In this document: positions 27,212-36,690 of the stretch, in pieces
How positions within the stretch are numbered: position 1 is the stretch's first letter
Layout of the letters: each line of letters starts with the position of its first letter
Assembly (NCBI GenBank): GCA_019359035.1
Contig: JAHHIC010000036.1
Coordinates: 141,294 to 205,293 of the forward strand
Length of the DNA: 64,000 bases
From: Scytonematopsis contorta HA4267-MV1
Lineage (GTDB): Bacteria > Cyanobacteriota > Cyanobacteriia > Cyanobacteriales > Nostocaceae
Direction of reading: 5' to 3'
Program-made: the position numbers and the translations under genes
Notes under the pieces: model-generated
The model's input: the letters and a program-made list of their open reading frames with translations, nothing else
What the model was told of the DNA's origin: nothing
The model's database searches: none

Positions 27212-28501
27212 TTACTTAACACTGGTCAAAACAGGCTGTTTGACAGGTTGTTTTTGTAAAATTTCGGTATACAAATCTGAAAGTTGCTTAGCGACTCCAT
27301 CCCAGCTAAACTTACTAATTACGCGCTCTTTACCAGCTTCACCCAGCTCGTCACGCCATTGAGGATTAATCAAAATTCTATCAATTGCTTCACTAAAAGC
27401 AGTATCGTCTTGTGCTGGAGCCAATAAACCAGTTTCTTCTGAAACAACAGTAAACTGAAGTCCACCAACATCACTTGCAACAACAGGTGTACCACTAGCC
27501 ATTGCTTCAATCGCTACCAATCCAAAAGGTTCGTAATGACTGGGGACAACGCATACATCTGCTGCTGCATAATAAACTGGTAGAATCTCTTGACTAATAC
27601 GACCAGGGAAAATAGTGATATCGCTTAAACCCAAATCACTAACTATTTTCTCAATACGTTCACGCTCAAAACCGTCACTTTGACCGGGACGGCTACCACC
27701 ACCAATTATTAGTTTTAATTTTCCACTGTTACGTAACTTAGACTGTGCCACCGCACGCACCAAAGTCTCAATACCTTTGCGGGGGTCAAAACGTCCAACG
27801 TACATCACTATTATATCGTCGGAGTTGATTGTCTCGTGACTTTTGACAAGTTCTGCTCTCGCTGCAACCCGGTCAATTGAACCAAAGCGATGTATATCTG
27901 TACCACAAGGTATAATATCGATATTACCTTTTGTAGTAACTAACTGCCGCATGTGCGCCTTTTCCTGAGGACTGGTGGCAACAACTCTTTCAGCAGTTTC
28001 CAACAAAGTTGTTTCGACTTCTAAACGCTTACTAGCAATAGGAGGAATATCATCAATAGTACTGTATTTAACAGCGCCCAAAGAATGATAAGTGTGTACC
28101 TGTTTACAACCAATAAGACTCTTCAATCGCATCCCAACCCAGCTAGATAGCCAATAGTTGGTGTGTACCAAGGGATATGAATAACCATTTTCCCGTTGGA
28201 ATTGAAGGAAATTATCTACAAACTCTGGTAAATTACCAAATAGATTGTCGCGTGGTACAAATTCAAAAGCACCAGCTTTAAAACGAACAGTGCGACAATT
28301 ATCACAATGCTCTATAATTGAATGTTGTTCCTTGCTTACCTGGCGGGTAAACATATCAACCTTCCAACCTAGTTTCGCTAGTGCTTCCCCAACATTGCGG
28401 ACGTACACATTCTGTCCTCCAGCTTCCTCTTTCCCAATCTCAATAGCTGGATCACCGTGGACAGAAATCAAAGCGATGCGTTTCTGATTTTCAGGGTTCA
28501 T
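27212..28501 (-). CDS. GT4 glycosyltransferase, sucrose-phosphate-synthase-like
   Basis: A 429-residue GT-B glycosyltransferase. The N-terminus SVHGDPAIEIGKEEAGGQNV is the glycine-rich acceptor/UDP site shared by sucrose synthases and sucrose-phosphate synthases; HTNYWLSSWVGMRLK follows near 115. The donor domain has VGRFDPRKGIETLV near 236 and the EX7E motif PSHYEPFGLVAIEAMASGTP near 325. Length and sequence fit the short single-domain SPS type of Nostocales, without a phosphatase domain, but related GT4 enzymes with other substrates look alike. The leader, 28502-28590, carries a long hairpin. Confidence 0.8.
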   Translation of the reverse strand: MNPENQKRIALISVHGDPAIEIGKEEAGGQNVYVRNVGEALAKLGWKVDMFTRQVSKEQHSIIEHCDNCRTVRFKAGAFEFVPRDNLFGNLPEFVDNFLQFQRENGYSYPLVHTNYWLSSWVGMRLKSLIGCKQVHTYHSLGAVKYSTIDDIPPIASKRLEVETTLLETAERVVATSPQEKAHMRQLVTTKGNIDIIPCGTDIHRFGSIDRVAARAELVKSHETINSDDIIVMYVGRFDPRKGIETLVRAVAQSKLRNSGKLKLIIGGGSRPGQSDGFERERIEKIVSDLGLSDITIFPGRISQEILPVYYAAADVCVVPSHYEPFGLVAIEAMASGTPVVASDVGGLQFTVVSEETGLLAPAQDDTAFSEAIDRILINPQWRDELGEAGKERVISKFSWDGVAKQLSDLYTEILQKQPVKQPVLTSVK

Positions 28502-28527
28502 AGTTTTTGTAGTTTGTGTTGATGCCG

Positions 28528-28582
28528 AGGTATCAGGCTTTCCTAACTCTTGGCATTTGTTAGCGGTTTAGCCTGAATACCT
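28528..28582. other. Long hairpin in the glycosyltransferase leader
   Basis: AGGTATCAGGCT (28528-28539) pairs with AGCCTGAATACCT (28570-28582) with one bulge; inside, CTAAC and GTTAG can pair. On the minus strand it lies 27 bases before the start codon; on the plus strand TTTTTCTT follows, so it could also stop plus-strand transcripts. Confidence 0.5.
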
Positions 28583-29196
28583 TTTTCTTAAGTGGATAAT
28601 TTGGTATCCATCATTTTAATTTAAGATGTGAAACATTTTGATACATCTAATGAGAGATGTCGCTCATTCTTTAGGCGTGTATGTATTCAAAGAATTTATG
28701 CACATCATACGTAACTCGTATCTAAAGTCGTATGGAAACATTGGGAAAACCCCCTATCTTGAATTGATACGTCAAAATTAAGTACTTTACGCGACGTAAA
28801 ATACTCTTCGTACAATCACCGAACTTCGTTAAGGAGTATTGAGTGAATACTCTCAGTAATTTTTCTAAAGTTAACATACATAATCAGATTCGCATATTCT
28901 ATGTAGAATCACTATTCTGACTTTGATTCCTCAAACCAACACTTCCATTTTTAATCACTTACGAAAAACTGTATTTTTCATTACAGTTTTACAAACATAC
29001 TGTAAATCTCATGATTGGAGATTTCTGTTACGAATTATACTATTTTATAGTAAAAAAGCAAACTTTTACCTAAATTCTCAAAGTTTATTTTGCGAAACGT
29101 TAAGTTGCCTGTCAAATTGTGACTTTATGAGGGGAGTAGGGAATGGGAAGTGGGGAGTGGGGATGAGGAATAACTGCTTAAAATACACGAAAATCT

Positions 29197-29222
29197 GTAG
29201 AGACGCGATTTATCGCGTCTCT
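29197..29222. repeat. GTAGAGACGCGAT palindrome
   Basis: Copy of the dispersed palindrome, last two bases missing at the right end. Confidence 0.85.
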
Positions 29223-29442
29223 TGTCTGATTGTTTATTTCTCTGTCCCTGTGTTTCTGTCCCTGTGTTTCTCTGTGTCTCTGTATCTGTGTCTCTGTACA
29301 AGTATACGTGCGTAAACTAGCGCTAAAGTTTCGGAAAGACATTGCACTTACGGATAAAGGCTGAAAACTCGCTAAAATAATGATTTTTCAGCCGCTAAAA
29401 CACGTTTAAGAGACTTCCACAATATAATTTATCGAATTTTGT

Positions 29443-29715
29443 AGTGCGAGCATCTTGCTCGCAACCCAATACTTCTCGCAACTCAATACTGCTCGCAACC
29501 CAATACTTCTCGCAACTCAATACTTCTCGCAACTCAATACTGCTCGCAACCCAATACTTCTCGCAACCCAATACTTCTCGCAACTCAATACTGCTCGCAA
29601 CCCAATACTTCTCGCAATCCAATACTTCTCGCAACTCAATACTGCTCGCAACTCAATACTGCTCGCAACTCAATACTTCTCGCAACGTACAATAAGCGAG
29701 CAAGATGCTCGCACT
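29443..29715. repeat. 17-bp tandem array flanked by inverted GCGAGCATCTTGCTCGC elements
   Basis: Thirteen consecutive 17-base units CGCAACYCAATACTKCT run from 29460 to 29680, each differing only at the two Y/K positions (plus one other base). The left flank is GTGCGAGCATCTTGCTCG and the right flank AGCGAGCAAGATGCTCGCAC, so the array sits between inverted copies of a palindrome that also occurs at 53199 (GCGGGCAAGATGCCCGC). All three plus frames and one minus frame are open because 17 is not a multiple of 3 and the unit lacks stops; I do not call these genes. Confidence 0.9.
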
Positions 29716-29941
29716 ACAATAGGTGATTGGTACAAATTAAATTTGTGAAATCTTGCGGGGTGGGCATTGCAAGCCCTTATAATATATTGCTTACCTTTAA
29801 AATAAAAAAACATTATAATCTATGAGACGCGATAATCTATGAGACGCGATAAATCGCCGTCTCTACGTGAAACCAAAAATTAAAAATCAAAAATTAAACC
29901 CAACATTTAACTTTTGATTTTTAACTATTGTGGCTCATTGA
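29716..29941. other. Short intergenic stretch before the RRM gene
   Basis: Contains a GGGGTGGGCATTGCAAGCCC repeat remnant and a damaged GAGACGCGAT palindrome at 29822-29866. No gene. Confidence 0.5.
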
Positions 29942-30454
29942 CTAATTAGTTGCTTGTGCCGCTAACATTTCCTTGAGCTGTTCTAACTTACTAGCCCAAC
30001 GTGGGTCTGGACGAATAGCGTCTGAATCTCCACTTCCAACAGGAGTACTTTCTCTAGACCCACCGCTACCACCTCCACGACGAGATTTTTTGTTAGCGGA
30101 GGAAGATTTTTTGTGTTCTCTGGAAGAAGAGCTAGGAGTGGGACTTCCGACGCTGCTTTCAGTTGCTTTAGCTGGCTGTTCTTCTTTTTCGTCTCCGCTC
30201 TTGTTACGAGGTAACGCTTTTTCGAGCTTAAGAGGAGACTCTTTGAACATTGAACCGTTGTATTTTTCAATGATTTGGTCAGCCAACTCGTCATTATTGA
30301 CAGTAAGGAAACCAAAACCACGACATTTGCCGGTTTTTCGGTCTTTGATTAACTTGGTAGTTACTGTATCGCCTTCTGCAGCAAAAATCGCTTGCAACTC
30401 TTGACGATCTATTTCATCTTTAGGCAAATTACCTATATATAGACGAACTGACAT
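29942..30454 (-). CDS. RRM-type RNA-binding protein
   Basis: A 170-residue protein with one N-terminal RNA recognition motif: RNP2 RLYIGNLP at residues 4-11 and RNP1 KCRGFGFLTV near 43-52. The tail (85-170) is hydrophilic, with Ser, Lys and Gly runs (SSSREHKKSSSANKKSRRGG) and a short C-terminal helix (ASKLEQLKEMLAAQ). Cyanobacterial RRM proteins are often cold-induced and bind U-rich RNA; this one has a longer tail than the short Rbp type. A strong GGGAGGAATAG ribosome-binding site precedes the ATG. Confidence 0.92.
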   Translation of the reverse strand: MSVRLYIGNLPKDEIDRQELQAIFAAEGDTVTTKLIKDRKTGKCRGFGFLTVNNDELADQIIEKYNGSMFKESPLKLEKALPRNKSGDEKEEQPAKATESSVGSPTPSSSSREHKKSSSANKKSRRGGGSGGSRESTPVGSGDSDAIRPDPRWASKLEQLKEMLAAQATN

Positions 30455-30852
30455 GAGACTATTCCTCCCTCAGGTGATTTAAGAAGACCAGGCAAAAAAC
30501 TTTTAGTAGGCTTGGCTTTTTATAAATGCTGTTCTCTAACATTGCCACAAACAAAATTTTTTTCTACTCCAATCTGCCAACTTTTACAATACTTCCTTTC
30601 AATTGAATAACCGCTTTTTAAATTTAGGAACCTAGACAAACCAATGTACGCTTTAACCTTGGGACTTGTAAAGTGAAAATTTTAGTCCAGCGATAAAAAA
30701 CTTTGGTGAAACCGCTCAACAGAGAATAAATCACCATTCCCTACATTATCACGGTATTTCCCAGCTAGCTAGTTCAGTCCACACATTTGGGACTATTGCA
30801 TCATCGTATAGTAGCATAAAACACATTTTTTCTTATCATTTATCAAGGAAGA

Positions 30853-30924
30853 GACAAAAACCCGCATGTGCGGGTTAATTACTGCTGTGTTGGAAGGTTA
30901 AAGGGGATTGTTTAGCGCAAGCAG
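30853..30924 (-). ncRNA. Candidate small RNA of about 70 bases, minus strand
   Basis: Read on the minus strand: a perfect -10 TATAAT (30936-30931), a predicted start near 30924, about 45 unpaired-looking bases including AATCCCCTTTAACCTTCC, then terminator stem AACCCGCA/TGCGGGTT (30876-30859) followed by TTTTGTC. Promoter, size and terminator fit a typical cyanobacterial sRNA. No -35 box is clear. It does not contain the Yfr1 core ACTCCTCACAC, and I could not match it to a named family. It might instead be the processed 3' end of the M48-like mRNA. Confidence 0.55.
30857..30876 (-). terminator. Intrinsic terminator, minus strand
   Basis: Eight-base-pair GC-rich stem AACCCGCA/TGCGGGTT with a two-base loop centre, T-rich tail on the minus strand. 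It could end the candidate sRNA or read-through from the M48-like gene. Confidence 0.7.
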
Positions 30925-30930
30925 CCAAGA

Positions 30931-30936
30931 ATTATA
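30931..30936 (-). promoter_or_regulatory. -10 box TATAAT of the candidate sRNA
   Basis: Perfect consensus on the minus strand, about seven bases before the predicted RNA start; no good -35 hexamer at 16-19 bases. Confidence 0.45.
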
Positions 30937-31032
30937 ACTAAGCTTATAAATGCCTGTTATCTAGGCAACTAACGTTTATGTAAACTAATGTAACACAAAA
31001 TTGACAATATCGTAACTTTTGTTTACATGTTG

Positions 31033-31163
31033 GGGAGTTGGGAATGGGGAGTGGGCAATTGGGAATTGGAAATTGGGAATTGGGAATTGGTGATTGCTTT
31101 CTCACTATTCCCCACTCTCCACTCCCCACTCCCCACTCCCCACTCCCCACTCCCCACTCCCCA
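31033..31163. repeat. GGGGAGT / GGGAATT and CCCCACT tandem tracts
   Basis: 31033-31092 holds GGGAATT- and GGGGAGT-type units; 31111-31163 holds eight CCCCACT units. The latter gives eight G4-tracts on the minus strand, a strong G-quadruplex candidate in the 3' end region of the M48-like transcript. Confidence 0.85.
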
Positions 31164-33359
31164 TCACCCAGTCAAAAGAATATAAGCACCCCAAACGGTA
31201 GCGGCTACAGCTAAAATCAAAGACCCAATTGGATGAGGACTATTAGTAGTTTTACCTGCTTGAGTATGCATACTTTGAACATCTATCCAGGGTGTAGCAC
31301 CACGACGAAGCCATCCAGTGATAATTATTTGCCGACCAATCAGTTGTTGGGGGTGTAGTGGTTGTCCCATCCAACAAATATGGTGCAATTTTACTAAGCC
31401 CCTGGGTAATAGCAAAACTAAATCTTGTCCCAGAATATTGCTTATCCCTCGACGGCCCAAAAGTTTGCCTACAAGACGAACTTTTGTACTTTCTATCGGG
31501 AGGATTTCTGGGTTGGATAGCTGTTTAGGTAAAGCTTCATCCGAAACTGTAGTTTTGGGTGGGATTTCTGGAAAGAATGAATTTATTCTGATGAAAGTAC
31601 CGATACTAAAGCCGATAAACATGCAGCCGATAGCAAAATATCCGTCGTCGTATAACCAACTCAGGTTTAATATTTTTAAAGCGTATGCTATTTGCCAAAT
31701 CAGCCATACTGCAATCGCGAATACTAAACCCATCGGACTTGCCCAAAAGGGTGCTGTTTCTAAGAAAAATAACTGAGGCTTCAAGTCACAAGATTTATTA
31801 TTTACGAAATTCAGTTCTGTTGGCAAACGCCACGATTTGGCTATTTCAAACAATTTTTGAATGCGGTCACCCATTAAAGGGTGGGTATTATTAACAGTCA
31901 ACCACCAGCGATAAGGGTTACGATATTCCCACATTAAATAATTTTCAAAGGAGATTTGGGGGGCAATACTACCCAAACTGATAGCCTGGTGGTAGCCTAC
32001 AGGCTGTAAAAGGTTTAAACTTTCTAACTGCCAGTTAGTTTGTTCTTGTTTAGAAATATCACTGGCAATACCAATGGAAATTTTTAGTAATGCGCGAACT
32101 AAAGCGTTAGGATTACCTGTCAAAGAAGCTGTTTGGCTATCGCTATAATAAAGTCGTAACTGAGACAACCATAGTGCATTAGCAGAAAGCAAACACCAAA
32201 GTATATAAGTAACGCTTGATAAAATAGCGGCAATTTTTCGGAGAAATTTTTGTTGGGTTTTGTCTCCAAAGGAAGAAATCCGCATGTATAGTCCATACAG
32301 TGGAATAGTGACTAATAATACCAAGGACATCACAAGAAAATCCCAATGGCGAATATGTCCTAACTGACTGGCATAAATAGTGGCTATTTCTTCATCTGTA
32401 AGTTGTTCTAATAGTCCCTGACTAACTACTATGCGAGCGGTTCTGGGTAAGTTACCATAGCTAAAAGCTAAGGGTGCAGCCATTGGCATAATAACTAATT
32501 TAGGTGTTTTCCAATGGCGTTGTTGACAAACCCTTTGTAGTAATCTTACTGACTCACTACTGTATTGATTTAACGTATCTTTTGATAAATCTCGCGAGCT
32601 ATAAAAATTTATCAGCAACCCATCTAATAACCAAGGTGACAGAGCAACCACGAGAAACAACACCAACAGTAAAAAATTTGATGGGTCTAAATATAAAAAT
32701 TGTATCGGCTCTAAAAATGGCAGTGTGACCAAAGTATCATTGATAATTCCCATCAAAAATCGCAGCAATTCGCGCAGCACACAAAAAACAGCAAAAAATG
32801 TCCCAATTGTCAATAAATGTAAGGGTATAAGGTTCAACTTACTATCAGCTTGCCATGTTTTGGCACGCTCAGCTGAACGCCATTCTATTTGCGCTTGTGG
32901 CTGTACGATTGCTTTGCGATTTACTGTAATAATTGCCCCATTAATCGACTTATCGTCTATGTTGGTTTCTGCGACAGATGGTGAGTTGTAAAAATCAACA
33001 AACTCTGTTTCTTCTTCTCTCTCTTCTTCTAAAAATGGCGAACTATAAACGGTGCTTGAATTTGTGCTTGGATTATGACTTGAATTAGTTTCTGTTAACT
33101 TTTCGAGAGTGCGTTGTGCCCATTGTTTAACCTTCGGACGACTACTTTGAGCTAGAGTCTCGCACAACGCTAAAGCTGCTGGAATATCTCCACTCCTTGC
33201 ATAAACTTTCACTAAACCCATTTGCGCTTGCAATCCAGATGACCTATCACCACCTTTGTAAGCAATGCTTTCAAATATTGTTTTAGCAGTTTCGTAATCT
33301 TCTTCTTTGAGGGCTTTTAGACCAGCCTCCAACTTAATATCGTCAGGATTTGATGACAT
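31164..33359 (-). CDS. M48-like membrane protein lacking the catalytic motif
   Basis: A 731-residue protein: tetratricopeptide-like N-terminus ([19 protein letters not shown]), two membrane helices, then a peptidase M48 (HtpX/Ste24) domain. Where M48 enzymes have HExxH after [10 protein letters not shown], this protein reads SQLGH (residues 331-335), losing the first His and the Glu; the later zinc ligand block REYxAD reads RLYYSD (from 402). Only one zinc ligand is left, so it is predicted to be an inactive pseudoprotease. More membrane helices and an RsbW-free soluble C-terminus follow. The start is put at the ATG at 33359 (MSSNPDD); an upstream ATG at 33416 overlaps the prfC stop. Confidence 0.78.
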   Translation of the reverse strand: MSSNPDDIKLEAGLKALKEEDYETAKTIFESIAYKGGDRSSGLQAQMGLVKVYARSGDIPAALALCETLAQSSRPKVKQWAQRTLEKLTETNSSHNPSTNSSTVYSSPFLEEEREEETEFVDFYNSPSVAETNIDDKSINGAIITVNRKAIVQPQAQIEWRSAERAKTWQADSKLNLIPLHLLTIGTFFAVFCVLRELLRFLMGIINDTLVTLPFLEPIQFLYLDPSNFLLLVLFLVVALSPWLLDGLLINFYSSRDLSKDTLNQYSSESVRLLQRVCQQRHWKTPKLVIMPMAAPLAFSYGNLPRTARIVVSQGLLEQLTDEEIATIYASQLGHIRHWDFLVMSLVLLVTIPLYGLYMRISSFGDKTQQKFLRKIAAILSSVTYILWCLLSANALWLSQLRLYYSDSQTASLTGNPNALVRALLKISIGIASDISKQEQTNWQLESLNLLQPVGYHQAISLGSIAPQISFENYLMWEYRNPYRWWLTVNNTHPLMGDRIQKLFEIAKSWRLPTELNFVNNKSCDLKPQLFFLETAPFWASPMGLVFAIAVWLIWQIAYALKILNLSWLYDDGYFAIGCMFIGFSIGTFIRINSFFPEIPPKTTVSDEALPKQLSNPEILPIESTKVRLVGKLLGRRGISNILGQDLVLLLPRGLVKLHHICWMGQPLHPQQLIGRQIIITGWLRRGATPWIDVQSMHTQAGKTTNSPHPIGSLILAVAATVWGAYILLTG

Positions 33360-33412
33360 AGGATAAACGCACTCTCTGAATTTATCGAAGGGTAATTCCC
33401 GTTTTATCAGCC

Positions 33413-35035
33413 TCACTCATTTGCTTGGACGGAAACAACAGGGGCAATATTAGTCAACTTCAACCCAGGATGGTCTTCCAAAAGTTGATGACAATTCCAT
33501 TCGTTACGAAATAACAGTACAGGACGTCCCATACTGTCTCTAAAAACAGTAGTGTTAAATAAACGCCCAATTTTATCTAATGCAGGCCAACCATCTTCGA
33601 CCCAACGAGCAACGGTATAGGGCAATAGTTCTAAACTAGTTTCGACGCCATATTCTTGAAGCAGACGGAACTGTACAACCTCAAATTGTAATTGACCAAC
33701 CGCAGCCAAAATTGGGTCACGCTTGGATTCATCAACGGAGTGCATTATTTGTACTGCTCCCTCCTCCCGCAATTCGGAAACTCCTTTTTGGAATTGTTTA
33801 AATTTTGAAGGATTTGGATTGCGAAGAGTCGCGAACAACTCTGGCGAAAAATAAGGTATTCCTTCATACTCTAATTTTTGCCCAGTGTAAATCGTATCGC
33901 CAATAGCAAATACACCAGGATTATTTAAACCAATAACATCTCCAGCATAAGCAACATCAATAGATTCTCGTGCTTGAGCAAAGAGTTTTTGCGGACGTGA
34001 CAGTCGCACTACTTTACCAGTACGGGCGTGATTCACAGTCATATCTTTTTCAAATTTACCAGTACAAACACGGATAAAAGCCACGCGGTCGCGATGTTTT
34101 GGGTCCATATTTGCTTGGAGTTTGAAGACAAAGCCAGAAAACTCTGGGTAAGTGGGGGAAACTTCACCAACGGTACTGCTATGTGAACCGGGTTTCAGAG
34201 CATACTTAAGGAAGTTTTCCAAAAATAACTCGACCCCAAAGTTAGTCATAGCACTACCAAAGAAAACAGGAGTCATTTTGCCTTGTTGTACTAACTCCAA
34301 ATCTAATTCTGGTCCTACACCTTCCAGGAGTTCTAAATCATTTTTGAGTTGATAATACAATTCCTGTTCCAACAGTTCTTCGATTCTGGCATCACCCAAA
34401 TCAATTATTGTCTCCTCAGCTTCTCTGCTACCATGCTCTACGCGGCTATAAAGGTGAATTTTCTCGCGTTGTCGGTCAAAAACACCTTTAAAACGGTCTC
34501 CCATACCAATAGGCCAATTTACCGCAAAGGTTTGCAAACCCAATTCTTGTTCAATTTCGTCCAATAAATCTAAAGGTTCTCGTCCTGGACGGTCAAGTTT
34601 ATTTATAAATGTGAAAATGGGAATACCCCGCATCTTACATACTTCAAACAACTTACGTGTTTGTGGCTCTAAGCCTTTTGCTACGTCTATTAGCATTACT
34701 GCATTATCCGCAGCAGCCAGAGTCCGATAAGTATCTTCACTAAAATCTTGGTGACCCGGAGTATCCAGCAAATTTATTTGACACTTTTGATATTCAAACT
34801 GCAACACCGTCGAGGTAATAGAAATACCCCGTTGCTGTTCCATAGCCATCCAGTCAGAAGTCGCTTTACGTTGTGCGCGTCTCGCTTTTACTGCTCCTGC
34901 TTCATGAATAGCACCACCGTATAGCAATAATTTTTCTGTTAGCGTCGTCTTACCCGCGTCAGGGTGAGAAATAATTGCGAAATTGCGACGAAGTTCTACC
35001 GCTGTTTGTAATTCTGTCTGAAGTTCAGTTGACAT
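33413..35035 (-). CDS. prfC: Peptide chain release factor 3
   Basis: GTPase that removes RF1/RF2 from the ribosome after peptide release. The 540-residue protein has P-loop [15 protein letters not shown] (residues 19-33), switch block [30 protein letters not shown], the NKLD motif in [18 protein letters not shown] and the RF3 C-terminal domain ([29 protein letters not shown]). These separate it from EF-G. The M48-like gene starts close behind on the same strand; the two may share a transcript. Confidence 0.97.
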   Translation of the reverse strand: MSTELQTELQTAVELRRNFAIISHPDAGKTTLTEKLLLYGGAIHEAGAVKARRAQRKATSDWMAMEQQRGISITSTVLQFEYQKCQINLLDTPGHQDFSEDTYRTLAAADNAVMLIDVAKGLEPQTRKLFEVCKMRGIPIFTFINKLDRPGREPLDLLDEIEQELGLQTFAVNWPIGMGDRFKGVFDRQREKIHLYSRVEHGSREAEETIIDLGDARIEELLEQELYYQLKNDLELLEGVGPELDLELVQQGKMTPVFFGSAMTNFGVELFLENFLKYALKPGSHSSTVGEVSPTYPEFSGFVFKLQANMDPKHRDRVAFIRVCTGKFEKDMTVNHARTGKVVRLSRPQKLFAQARESIDVAYAGDVIGLNNPGVFAIGDTIYTGQKLEYEGIPYFSPELFATLRNPNPSKFKQFQKGVSELREEGAVQIMHSVDESKRDPILAAVGQLQFEVVQFRLLQEYGVETSLELLPYTVARWVEDGWPALDKIGRLFNTTVFRDSMGRPVLLFRNEWNCHQLLEDHPGLKLTNIAPVVSVQANE

Positions 35036-35177
35036 GCTGTTAGTTGATTGATTTTACCTTATGTTTACTTAACTTAACTTAATCTTTCCCAAATTTGTCA
35101 GCAGTTCTAATTTTTAGATTATGTTGCTCGTGATAGGGTTTTAATATAACGAAAAACCTAACTACAAGGAAGGAAAA

Positions 35178-35543
35178 ATGCACGACCCAGATAAACGAAT
35201 GCTTTTATCTGCACTATCTCACGGAGCCATATTATTTAGCACAGCATTGTTTTCAATTTGCGTACCTATCGTCATATTAATCCTATCTGAGGACTCTGTT
35301 GTCAAAGAAAATGCCAAAGAATCGATAAACTTTCACTTAAACGTATGGTTCTACGGATTTATTGTCGCAGTGATGATTTGGCTAAGTTTTGGTATGTTGT
35401 TACCAATTGGTGGTCTATGGCTTTTATTGCATTGGGGATTAACTATTTGGGCACTTGTCAACGTACTTTTGATAGATACTGATAAACCTTTTCGCTACCC
35501 GTTTATTTTCCGTTTTCTAAGTAAAAGAGCTTCCTTTAACTAA
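35178..35543 (+). CDS. DUF4870-family membrane protein
   Basis: Function unknown. The 121-residue protein has the DUF4870 arrangement: a short start (MHDPDKRMLLSALSHGAILF), about three membrane helices, the conserved ENAKESINFHLNVWFYGFIV block near 55-74, and a basic end FRFLSKRASFN. A good AAGGAAGG ribosome-binding site precedes the ATG. It stands alone, divergent from prfC. Confidence 0.82.
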   Translation: MHDPDKRMLLSALSHGAILFSTALFSICVPIVILILSEDSVVKENAKESINFHLNVWFYGFIVAVMIWLSFGMLLPIGGLWLLLHWGLTIWALVNVLLIDTDKPFRYPFIFRFLSKRASFN

Positions 35544-35921
35544 CGCTGACCTCAAGATAAAAATACCTGCCAACGCGATTCACACACAGCTACACGAGTA
35601 TCAATTTTTAGCTGATTTTCCCAAAAAAAAATGGCTCTCGGTATTTAAAGATTCACTTCGCTACAGAGAACTAATCTCTTGTAAACCTCCTCACTCTAAA
35701 CACATCCCTACTAAGCACAGATTCGGTAACATTTGGTCGTCCCCACACAACAAAACCCCACCCCCAACGGTGACTCCCCGTTTACGGGGATGGGGCTATG
35801 ATATCCACCAATTAGAACACCACCAAAAGTGCAGAAAGTTTTAAGTTAGGTAAAATCGTAGCCCCCTCCCCGCGTGCGGGGAGTCACCGTTGGGGGTGGG
35901 GTTCTTTTGTACGGGGGATTC
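35544..35921. other. 378-base intergenic region with an inverted REP pair
   Basis: Apart from the inverted REP-like pair (35753-35903) nothing was recognised; the first 200 bases are AT-rich. Confidence 0.55.
35753..35903. repeat. Inverted pair of REP-like palindromes (BIME-like)
   Basis: Left unit AACCCCACCCCCAACGGTG then ACTCCCCG TTTA CGGGGAT and GGGGCTATGAT (35753-35799). Right unit is the reverse orientation of the same sequence (35858-35903), with CGATTTTACC at its inner edge. They are 58 bases apart. The CCCCAACGGTGAC block is common to these two only. Confidence 0.85.
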
Positions 35922-36632
35922 TTAATTCGACGAGGTTATCGCTTGGCGAAACTTACCATTTCTCCAAGTACCTTGAACTCTTGCACCGTTAGCGTAAATA
36001 AAAATACCGTTGCCATTTTTTCTACCATTTTGAAATTCACCTTCGTAACGATTACCACTTGGGTAAGCACAAATACCCCTCCCATTAAGCAAATCGTCTC
36101 GAAATTCCCCTTGACAACTAATGCCATTCGCGTAAGTAAATATTCCTAAACCTTGGCGAACCCCGTTTAAAAACATTCCAGTAAAGTTGTTACCGTCAGA
36201 AAACTTACAAACAGCCCTACCGTTCAACTGGTTGTTACTATATACACCTTCACAATAACTGCCATCAGCATATGTAAATGTCCCTACTCCCTGACGCATC
36301 CCATCTACAAACTCGCCTTGAAAACGGTTTCCACTGGGAAAATAACACACACCTCTACCGTTGAAAGCACCATTGCGTATTGGTATTTTACAGTAGCTAT
36401 TTAGTTGTACTCTTACTGTTGTATCAGCAACAGCTGGTTTAATGATACTAGTTTGACTAATAATGTTCAAACCTGTGACGGTAATAATAGCCATTAGAAA
36501 TTTTGGAAGCTGGAGCAACTTTGATGATTTCAAAGATAATTTCAAAGATAATTTCAAAGATGAGTCATCAAGGCTGTGTATCAATTTACTCCTCCTTAAG
36601 GCGTCCTGTTTTTTAGGTAATTTATGCAACAT
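35922..36632 (-). CDS. Exported MORN-repeat protein
   Basis: A 236-residue protein with about six MORN-type repeats from residue 85 on (for example GRGVCYFPSGNRFQGEF, GVGTFTYADGSYCEGVY, GNGIFIYANGARVQGTW), a beta-hairpin repeat that contacts lipids or partner proteins. Before this lies a hydrophobic segment (FLMAIITVTGLNIISQTS) with AVA-type cleavage site, so export is likely. The N-terminal 45 residues contain SLKLSLKLSLK from a 12-base DNA repeat, so the true start may be the Met at residue 47. Role unknown. Confidence 0.75.
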   Translation of the reverse strand: MLHKLPKKQDALRRSKLIHSLDDSSLKLSLKLSLKSSKLLQLPKFLMAIITVTGLNIISQTSIIKPAVADTTVRVQLNSYCKIPIRNGAFNGRGVCYFPSGNRFQGEFVDGMRQGVGTFTYADGSYCEGVYSNNQLNGRAVCKFSDGNNFTGMFLNGVRQGLGIFTYANGISCQGEFRDDLLNGRGICAYPSGNRYEGEFQNGRKNGNGIFIYANGARVQGTWRNGKFRQAITSSN

Positions 36633-36690
36633 AAGCTTTACGAAATCGTCACTTTATACAGAGGAATTTAATTAGTAGTCCTAGTAAAAG

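Larger units (their letters stand above)
28502..29441. other. Intergenic region upstream of the glycosyltransferase gene
   Basis: Contains the leader hairpin (28528-28582), a small palindrome GAGTATT/AATACTC at about 28834-28852, degenerate GGGGAGT units (29131-29163), one GTAGAGACGCGAT palindrome (29197-29222) and a low-complexity CTCTGTGTTTCTGTCCC tract (29230-29298). A 130-codon frame over this stretch is made mostly of the repeats and is not counted as a gene. Confidence 0.5.
30455..31163. other. 709-base intergenic region, RRM gene to M48-like gene
   Basis: The left part is the leader and promoter of the RRM gene. The middle (30853-30936) looks like a small-RNA gene on the minus strand. 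The right part (31033-31163) is filled with GGGGAGT/GGGAATT units and the opposite CCCCACT units running up to the stop of the M48-like gene. Confidence 0.6.

Noticed and set aside
28923..29315. 130-codon plus-strand frame
   Set aside because: Built on GGGGAGT units, a GTAGAGAC palindrome and a CTCTGTG tract; no protein-like stretch.
29395..29748. Three open frames over the 17-bp array, with 17-residue protein repeats
   Set aside because: A 17-base unit without stop codons leaves several frames open by arithmetic. No start context, no domain, and frames exist on both strands.
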